Shown here piece after piece: positions 8,057 to 12,033 of a stretch of 12,033 nt of DNA. Numbering within the stretch: the first letter of the stretch is position 1; every line of letters begins with the position of its first letter. The position numbers and the translations under genes are program-made. Under the pieces are notes generated by a model that was given only the letters and a program-made list of their open reading frames with translations, did no database searches and had not been told where the DNA came from. Source of the DNA: Planctomycetales bacterium. GTDB lineage: Bacteria > Planctomycetota > Planctomycetia > Pirellulales > Thermoguttaceae. Location: the NCBI GenBank assembly GCA_007119795.1, contig SKOZ01000036.1, forward strand, positions 1 to 12,033, read 5' to 3'.

Positions 8057-8057
8057 G
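8043..8057. repeat. Inverted repeat overlapping the xylB -35
   Basis: CTTGCC (8043-8048), loop GCG, GGCAAG (8052-8057) form a perfect 15-bp dyad covering the -35 hexamer of xylB, a usual place for a repressor operator. Neither strand has a following T-run, so it is a poor intrinsic terminator for the reductase gene that ends nearby at 8135. Confidence 0.45.
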
Positions 8058-8134
8058 CGGGTGTGGAGAATGAGTCGAGGCTGGCAGACAGGCAATAGAC
8101 TCCATGCGCCTCGGGCACAGCCACCAGCCACCAC

Positions 8135-9127
8135 TCAATACGGCCCTCGGATGTGAGGAGCCACGGCGGTTTCGTAGAAGCGGCGGAGCTCTTCGTGGCG
8201 CTCGGCGGAGAGGGGCGGCAGGTCGGGAGCCCGGGCGTTGTCGCGGGCCTGATCGGGCCGCTTGGCCCCAGGGATGACGGTGGTCACGGCGTCGAAGTCC
8301 AGGCACCACCGCAGTGCGAATTGGGCCATGGTCATGCCCGCCGGCACCAGCGGCTTGAGCTGGTGGGCAAGTTCGACGCCCTTCTCGAAGGGGAGGCCGG
8401 CGAAAGTCTCGCCCACGTTGAAGGCCGCCCCGTCGCGGTTGAAGGTGCGGTGGTCCTTCTCGCCGAAGGTCGTCGCGGCCGTCATCTTCCCCGAGAGCAG
8501 TCCGCTGGCCAGCGGCAGACGGACGATCAATGCCACCCCCCGGGCCTTGGCCCGCGCGAAGAGGACGTCGATCGGCTTGCGGCGGAAGATGTTGAAGATG
8601 ATCTGTAGGGCGGCGATCCCCTCCCGCTCCAGGCAGAGGAGGGCCTCGTCCATCGATTCGACGCTGGCCCCGTAGGTCCTAATCTTTCCCTGACGCTTCA
8701 AGTCTTCCAGGGTGTCGAAGACCCGGCCGTCGCGCATCACCTCGGCGGGAATGCAGTGGGTCTGCGTCAAGTCGATGGCCTCCACCCCCAGGCGGCGGAG
8801 AGAATCTTCCGTATGGCGGGCGATCACCTCCGGCCGGAAGTTCTCGGCCCCGCCGGGCTGCGGGTGGAGGCCCAACTTCGTGGCCACGCAGAAACGATCG
8901 CGGTCCGCTCGCCCATTGAGGAAGCGCCCGATGAGCGTTTCGCTCCGTCCCATCCCGTAGATGTCGGCCGTGTCGATGAAGGTTACTCCCGCTTCGGCCG
9001 CCGCTGTTAGCGTCGCCAGGGCCTCGTCGTCGCTCACTTCACCCCACTCGGTCCCCCCGAGTTGCCAGGTTCCGATGCCGATCTCGGAGACCTCCCTGCC
9101 GAGGGCCGGAAATGTTCGCGTCTGCAT
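8135..9127 (-). CDS. Aldo/keto reductase family oxidoreductase
   Basis: A 330-residue NAD(P)H-dependent reductase with the (beta/alpha)8 barrel of the AKR superfamily, acting on aldehyde or ketone groups of sugars or small carbonyls in the cytosol. The catalytic tetrad is visible: D52 and Y57 in [15 protein letters not shown] (49-63), K84 in VATKLG, and H124 in DLTQTHCIP. The cofactor-binding end is [17 protein letters not shown] (281-297). No signal peptide is present. ATG at 9127 has AAGGAG in the transcript (9136-9141 in plus coordinates) at 8-nt spacing. It lies 133 nt downstream of the heparinase-like lyase and 164 nt upstream of xylB, all on the same strand. A role in reducing or interconverting a sugar released by the lyase is an inference from this context. 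Family certain, substrate unknown. Confidence 0.92.
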   Translation of the reverse strand: MQTRTFPALGREVSEIGIGTWQLGGTEWGEVSDDEALATLTAAAEAGVTFIDTADIYGMGRSETLIGRFLNGRADRDRFCVATKLGLHPQPGGAENFRPEVIARHTEDSLRRLGVEAIDLTQTHCIPAEVMRDGRVFDTLEDLKRQGKIRTYGASVESMDEALLCLEREGIAALQIIFNIFRRKPIDVLFARAKARGVALIVRLPLASGLLSGKMTAATTFGEKDHRTFNRDGAAFNVGETFAGLPFEKGVELAHQLKPLVPAGMTMAQFALRWCLDFDAVTTVIPGAKRPDQARDNARAPDLPPLSAERHEELRRFYETAVAPHIRGPY

Positions 9128-9163
9128 GATCGATGCTCCTTACGATGCGAAAGCCATAGGCTC

Positions 9164-9180
9164 GGTGCCCGCGCGGCACC
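9164..9180. repeat. Inverted repeat between the lyase and reductase genes
   Basis: GGTGCC (9164-9169) and GGCACC (9175-9180) are perfect complements around a 5-nt CGCGC loop, about 37 nt ahead of the reductase ATG. There is no T-run after it on the minus strand, so termination is doubtful; it could stabilise the message or bind a regulator. The rest of 9128-9260 shows no convincing promoter. Confidence 0.4.
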
Positions 9181-9260
9181 CTTTCCTCCAATACTCCTTC
9201 TCGGCGACGGGTTCGTACCCCGGCACCGCACCGGTTGCCTGCCCTCCAGCCCTTGGCCGG

Positions 9261-11441
9261 TTACTCTCCCCAGATGCCGCTCTGGGGCTGAACCTGGTAG
9301 GTCAGGGGGCGATCGAGCGGAGGCGCGGAGCCGCCATGCCGGCGGATATGGCCGCCCAGCGGACCCTCGGTGGCGAAGGTGACCTCCCAGGTGGTCTCCC
9401 CCACGGTCAGCCGGGCACCGGCGCGCCCCGGACCCTCGATCTGCTCCACGGGCGCCATGGCGGTCCGCTCCTGGTCACCCACTTCGATTACGTGGAGGAA
9501 GACGTCCTCCTCACGCAAGGCCCCCGGGCCGACCTCGATCCGCCATTGGCCCATCATCGCCAGTTGCTCTTCAGAGAGATCGTCGGCGACGATCTCCCAG
9601 TTGCGGCCTGCGGCCCAGAACTCCCGTCCCGGTCCGCCGACGGCCTCGAGGGTCGCGTCGGCAGGCAGCAGCGTGCGGCAGAAGAGGCGGCCCTCCCCGT
9701 GGTCGGCCCGCACGGTATGGCCCTCGATCGCCGGCTCGTGGGCCGTGTGCAGCAGCCACTCCTTACGGTACGCGGGGTCGGTGGCCACCACGCGGTCGAA
9801 GATCACGAAATGGTTCGGCGGGAGGAAGACGAGCTGGCGGGTCACCATCTCGACCTTCTCGGGCAATTCGCCGCCCGGGCCACCGCCGTGCAGGTAGGTC
9901 GGTGTGCCGTCGCCCGCCACGTAGACGAAGTCGTCGTTCGTTTCGAAAGCGACGACCTCGGAGCCGAGCTGGCGGTGCTGGCCCCCGTGGTTGGCCTCGA
10001 CGGTGCCACCCCAGTAGCGTGCCGGCGGCTCCCCGGGCTGGTGGACGAGCACGCAGTTGTGGGCCACCGTCTGGGCGTAGTAGTTGGCCAGGTGTTCGCC
10101 GTTCTCGAATTCGCGGTGCCGGGTCCCCGAGTCGAGGGCCAGGAAGCCGCGATGATAGATGACGAAGTTGAGCGCATCGTAGTGGCGGTGCTGCCGGAGG
10201 ATGCCTCCGCAGGTGAACAGGCAATAGGTGTCGTCCGCCGTGGTGCCCGAGCGGATAAAGACCTGCCCCATGGTGTCGAAGTGGCGGGCCCGCGGAAGGT
10301 CCTCCGGCTCGAGCGGCTCGGCGGTTTCGTCGAGGCGGGTGAGGAGGAAGGGGTAGATGAACCAGGTGGTCGTGTAGCCCTGGTTTCGCTCCGGGAGCCG
10401 CTCCTGGACGTGGCGGGCCAGCGCCGCGGCCTCGGGCATGGCGCTGCCGTAGAGGTGGCGGATGTTGGCCATGTGCGTGTAGAGCTGGCCGATCGAGAGC
10501 CGGTTCGTCGTGTGCTGCGCATCGCCGTAGCCGAACTCCAGCGGCACGGGGTCGGCCTCGATCCAGTTCCAGATGACGTAGTTGGCCAGCAGGGCCGCGT
10601 GGGGCCAGTCGCCGGCGATCTCCTCACCGCTGGCGGAGAGCCAGGTGTAGAGGAAGTTCTGCTCGGCCCAGGGGTAGGCCCCGAAGACGTACCCCAGCGT
10701 GGGCGAGGCCCCGCCACCGTCGTTGCCACAGGCCCGGCGGCGGTGCTCCAGGAGACGCTGGTTCTCCTCGTAGCCCCAGACGAGCCACTCCTCGACCCGT
10801 TCCTGCTCGATCCCCGTGCCGAAGCCCGTGCAGCCGATGAACCATTGGCAGTTCCGCACTCCGTAGAACCCGGTGTTGTACCCCGACATGTTCTCGCGGT
10901 AGATCGTCGGGCGGACGGTGAGGACGTTGTCGACGGCCTGCACCAGCCGGCTGAAGAGCTCGGCCCGCTCCTCTTCGGCGAGGTGGTTGTGGAGCCAGTC
11001 CCAGGCCAGCGTGGCGTGGACGCGGGAGGTGGAAAACCAGTTCACCGTTCGCCGTTCCTCGAAGCAGAGCTCGTAGTAGTCCAGGCTCGCCGCCAGCCAC
11101 CGCCGCGCCAGGTCGCGATACTTCGGCTCCTCGGTGACCAGGAAGACGAAGGCCGCCCAGGCCGACTGCACCCCCAAGTCCCGCGGTGCCAGCGCCTCGC
11201 CGGCCGTCTGGCGGTCCAGGGTATCGACGCGGCGGCGAATGCCCTCGAACCACTCCCGCTCCTCGCCCAAAGCCCGGGCGCGGACCTCGGGAAAGGTCTC
11301 GGCATTGAAGAAGAGCCGCGGGTGGTCGGCACGAATCCGGGCCGTCCACTCCGGCAGCTCGGCCGCAGCGGCTGGCGGGGCGAGGATGAGGGCGGCGGCC
11401 ACGAGGACCGCGGCCACCCCAGGCTGAAAGGGAACGTTCAT
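9261..11441 (-). CDS. Secreted heparinase II/III-family polysaccharide lyase
   Basis: This 726-residue exported protein resembles lyases that cut uronic-acid polysaccharides (glycosaminoglycans, alginate and relatives) by beta-elimination. Residues 1-27 are a signal peptide (VAAVLVAAALILAPP, cleavage likely AAA/ELP). Residues 30-370 form an alpha-helical, probably alpha/alpha-toroid, domain with conserved aromatics such as RENMSGYNTGFYG (182-194). The beta-sheet half (about 385-720) carries the heparinase II/III core: LRQHRHYDALNFVIYHRGFL (415-434), D437 in LALDSGT, and H461 in YYAQTVAHNCVLV (454-466). H420, D437 and H461 are a plausible metal site by comparison with heparinase II. ATG at 11441 is chosen because it directly begins the signal peptide and follows the predicted transcription start near 11550; AAGG lies about 8-9 nt before it. 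It heads a same-strand group with an aldo/keto reductase and xylulokinase. The exact substrate and PL family are not determined. Confidence 0.85.
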   Translation of the reverse strand: MNVPFQPGVAAVLVAAALILAPPAAAAELPEWTARIRADHPRLFFNAETFPEVRARALGEEREWFEGIRRRVDTLDRQTAGEALAPRDLGVQSAWAAFVFLVTEEPKYRDLARRWLAASLDYYELCFEERRTVNWFSTSRVHATLAWDWLHNHLAEEERAELFSRLVQAVDNVLTVRPTIYRENMSGYNTGFYGVRNCQWFIGCTGFGTGIEQERVEEWLVWGYEENQRLLEHRRRACGNDGGGASPTLGYVFGAYPWAEQNFLYTWLSASGEEIAGDWPHAALLANYVIWNWIEADPVPLEFGYGDAQHTTNRLSIGQLYTHMANIRHLYGSAMPEAAALARHVQERLPERNQGYTTTWFIYPFLLTRLDETAEPLEPEDLPRARHFDTMGQVFIRSGTTADDTYCLFTCGGILRQHRHYDALNFVIYHRGFLALDSGTRHREFENGEHLANYYAQTVAHNCVLVHQPGEPPARYWGGTVEANHGGQHRQLGSEVVAFETNDDFVYVAGDGTPTYLHGGGPGGELPEKVEMVTRQLVFLPPNHFVIFDRVVATDPAYRKEWLLHTAHEPAIEGHTVRADHGEGRLFCRTLLPADATLEAVGGPGREFWAAGRNWEIVADDLSEEQLAMMGQWRIEVGPGALREEDVFLHVIEVGDQERTAMAPVEQIEGPGRAGARLTVGETTWEVTFATEGPLGGHIRRHGGSAPPLDRPLTYQVQPQSGIWGE

Positions 11442-11556
11442 GGCGGGACCTTGCGGGCGGGTGGGCGTGAAAACGGAGCGGCAACGATGGGGCATCAGGC
11501 CCGACGCGCCTGACTCGACCACGTCGCGGGCGTACCGGGACCCTACCCGTGCCGCC

Positions 11557-11585
11557 ATGATAGCTCCACCGCCGGGCGGTGGCAA
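11557..11585 (-). promoter_or_regulatory. Sigma70-like promoter of the heparinase-like lyase gene
   Basis: On the minus strand TTGCCA (11585-11580, 5/6) is followed after exactly 17 nt by TATCAT (11562-11557, 5/6). Transcription would begin near 11550, giving a leader of about 110 nt. A perfect inverted repeat occupies most of the spacer and part of the -35, suggesting repression when the substrate is absent. Confidence 0.6.
11566..11582. repeat. Perfect inverted repeat in the lyase promoter (candidate operator)
   Basis: CCACCGCC (11566-11573), one G, then GGCGGTGG (11575-11582) make a 17-bp perfect dyad. It lies between and over the promoter elements, so a bound protein would block RNA polymerase. 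As DNA it is a good operator candidate; as RNA it would be upstream of the transcription start and so not transcribed from this promoter. Confidence 0.55.
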
Positions 11586-11666
11586 AACCGCCGCGCAATT
11601 CCAAACCGTCGCGCCCCCCTACGCCCCACTACCACCACACCCCATTCTGCGGCCACGATTCCCCCT

Positions 11667-11695
11667 TTGACACCAGGGAGCGGAGGCCATAAGAT
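11667..11695 (+). promoter_or_regulatory. Promoter of tRNA-Ala
   Basis: A perfect -35 TTGACA (11667-11672) is followed after 17 nt by TAAGAT (11690-11695, 4/6). Transcription would start near 11702, about 88 nt before the mature tRNA 5' end, leaving a leader to be removed by RNase P. Strength and orientation suit a stable-RNA gene. Confidence 0.6.
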
Positions 11696-11789
11696 TGAGC
11701 TTTCTTCACGAGGCCATACGGGAGTTCCGCACCCCCCCTCGCAGTGGTTGGCGGGAGCGGGCGGCCCCAGGTCCTGAAGGATTCTCTGC

Positions 11790-11862
11790 GGGGGTGTAGC
11801 TCAGTTGGGAGAGCGGTACGTTCGCAATGTACAGGTCAGGGGTTCGAGTCCCCTCACCTCCA
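11790..11862 (+). tRNA. tRNA-Ala (anticodon CGC)
   Basis: The 73-nt cloverleaf folds fully. Acceptor GGGGGTG (11790-11796) pairs with CACCTCC (11855-11861), discriminator A at 11862. The D-arm stem is GCTC/GAGC. The anticodon stem GTACG/TGTAC encloses the loop TTCGCAA (11821-11827), giving anticodon CGC at 11823-11825, which reads GCG (alanine). The T-arm is AGGGG-TTCGAGT-CCCCT. The third acceptor pair is G3-U70, the identity element for alanyl-tRNA synthetase, which supports the alanine assignment independently of the anticodon. The CCA tail is not encoded, as CTC follows the discriminator. An integrase gene appears to begin 130 nt downstream, so the 3' end may be an attachment site. Confidence 0.95.
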
Positions 11863-11940
11863 CTCGCTGTAAGTTGTTGCCGAATCTGGCTTTAGATACC
11901 CGCCGGCGGTCGGCGGTGCGGCTCTGAAAACCGAGCGGAT

Positions 11941-11959
11941 TTATGTAGTCACTACATAA
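11941..11959. repeat. Perfect 19-bp palindrome between tRNA-Ala and integrase
   Basis: TTATGTAGT (11941-11949), a central C, and ACTACATAA (11951-11959) are exact reverse complements. It is AT-rich in GC-rich surroundings and lies 32 nt before the integrase start, where a repressor or directionality factor would bind. It could also form a hairpin in the tRNA read-through transcript, but no T-run follows. The rest of 11863-11991 shows only a GC-rich CGGCGGT doublet (11904-11917). Confidence 0.6.
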
Positions 11960-11991
11960 GTGGCTGCTGAGTTCGGTGGGAGGACGCACCA

Positions 11992-12033
11992 ATGACACCC
12001 GGCGGTTCTTCGTTGCCTGCCTACAAGCTCCAC
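11992..12033 (+). CDS. Probable tyrosine recombinase/integrase, N-terminal 14 codons only
   Basis: ATG at 11992 is preceded by GGGAGG (11978-11983) at 8-nt spacing. The frame reads MTPGGSSLPAYKLH to the window edge. A short N-terminus with a SLPxYxxH pattern is, from memory, how many planctomycete phage-type integrases begin before their core-binding domain. Location just after a tRNA gene on the same strand is typical of island integrases. With 14 residues visible, no catalytic residue (R-H-R-Y) can be confirmed, so the call rests on motif recall, ribosome site and context. An unrelated small protein remains possible. Confidence 0.5.
   Translation, partial: MTPGGSSLPAYKLH

Larger units (their letters stand above)
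11442..11789. other. 348-base regulatory region between the lyase and the tRNA gene
   Basis: No convincing gene lies here. It contains divergent regulatory signals: the minus-strand promoter and dyad of the lyase gene (11557-11585) and a plus-strand promoter for the tRNA (11667-11695). A pyrimidine-rich stretch (about 11609-11665) separates the two. Confidence 0.6.

Noticed and set aside
8043..8057. Intrinsic terminator for the aldo/keto reductase gene
   Set aside because: The stem is perfect but short and no T-run follows on the minus strand; overlap with the xylB -35 favours an operator.
7971..8309. N-terminal extension of xylB in the same frame
   Set aside because: The extension overlaps the reductase gene and lacks kinase similarity; a strong AGGAGG lies right before ATG 7970.
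8961..11513. An 850-codon open frame on the plus strand
   Set aside because: It is antisense to the heparinase-like lyase, which has a signal peptide, conserved motifs and a promoter; the plus-strand product shows no recognisable domain.
11442..11585. N-terminal extension of the lyase with a start near 11585
   Set aside because: It overlaps the promoter elements and would bury the signal peptide; ATG 11441 starts the signal peptide directly.
11801..11998. A 65-codon minus-strand frame across the tRNA
   Set aside because: The segment reading EVRGLEPLTCTLRTYRSPN is the well-known spurious translation of the antisense of a tRNA gene.

Overview
The window is GC-rich bacterial DNA, most likely from the phylum Planctomycetota. 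This is inferred from gene content, not from a marker gene: an ECF sigma / membrane anti-sigma pair leading an exported-protein operon, a glycosyltransferase with an N-terminal MYCGMC loop, a secreted heparinase-type lyase beside sugar-utilisation genes, and an integrase start whose first residues resemble planctomycete tyrosine recombinases.

Layout. (1) Positions 1-3088, minus strand: a tight four-gene run, in transcription order an ECF sigma factor, a single-pass membrane protein that is probably its anti-sigma factor (4-base ATGA overlap), a secreted protein with a beta-rich half and a GATase-like half, and a CsgG-like exported protein cut by the left edge. A sigma70-like promoter (TTGGGC-17-TAGAAT) lies ahead of it. 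(2) Positions 3408-6425, plus strand: fhs (formate-tetrahydrofolate ligase) and a GT4 glycosyltransferase, divergent from the sigma operon. A possible 26-codon leader ORF ends on the fhs start codon. (3) Positions 6435-11441, minus strand: a secreted heparinase II/III-family lyase, an aldo/keto reductase and xylulokinase. This looks like a module for polysaccharide cleavage and sugar entry to metabolism. Both the lyase and xylB have sigma70-like promoters overlapped by perfect inverted repeats, as expected for repressor operators. (4) Positions 11667-12033, plus strand: a good promoter (TTGACA-17-TAAGAT), a tRNA-Ala with anticodon CGC, a perfect 19-bp palindrome, and the first 14 codons of a probable tyrosine integrase. 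This looks like the edge of an element inserted at the tRNA gene.

The least understood parts are the sigma-led envelope operon, the operator-like repeats in region 3, and the tRNA/palindrome/integrase junction. No CRISPR array, rRNA gene or insertion sequence was seen.
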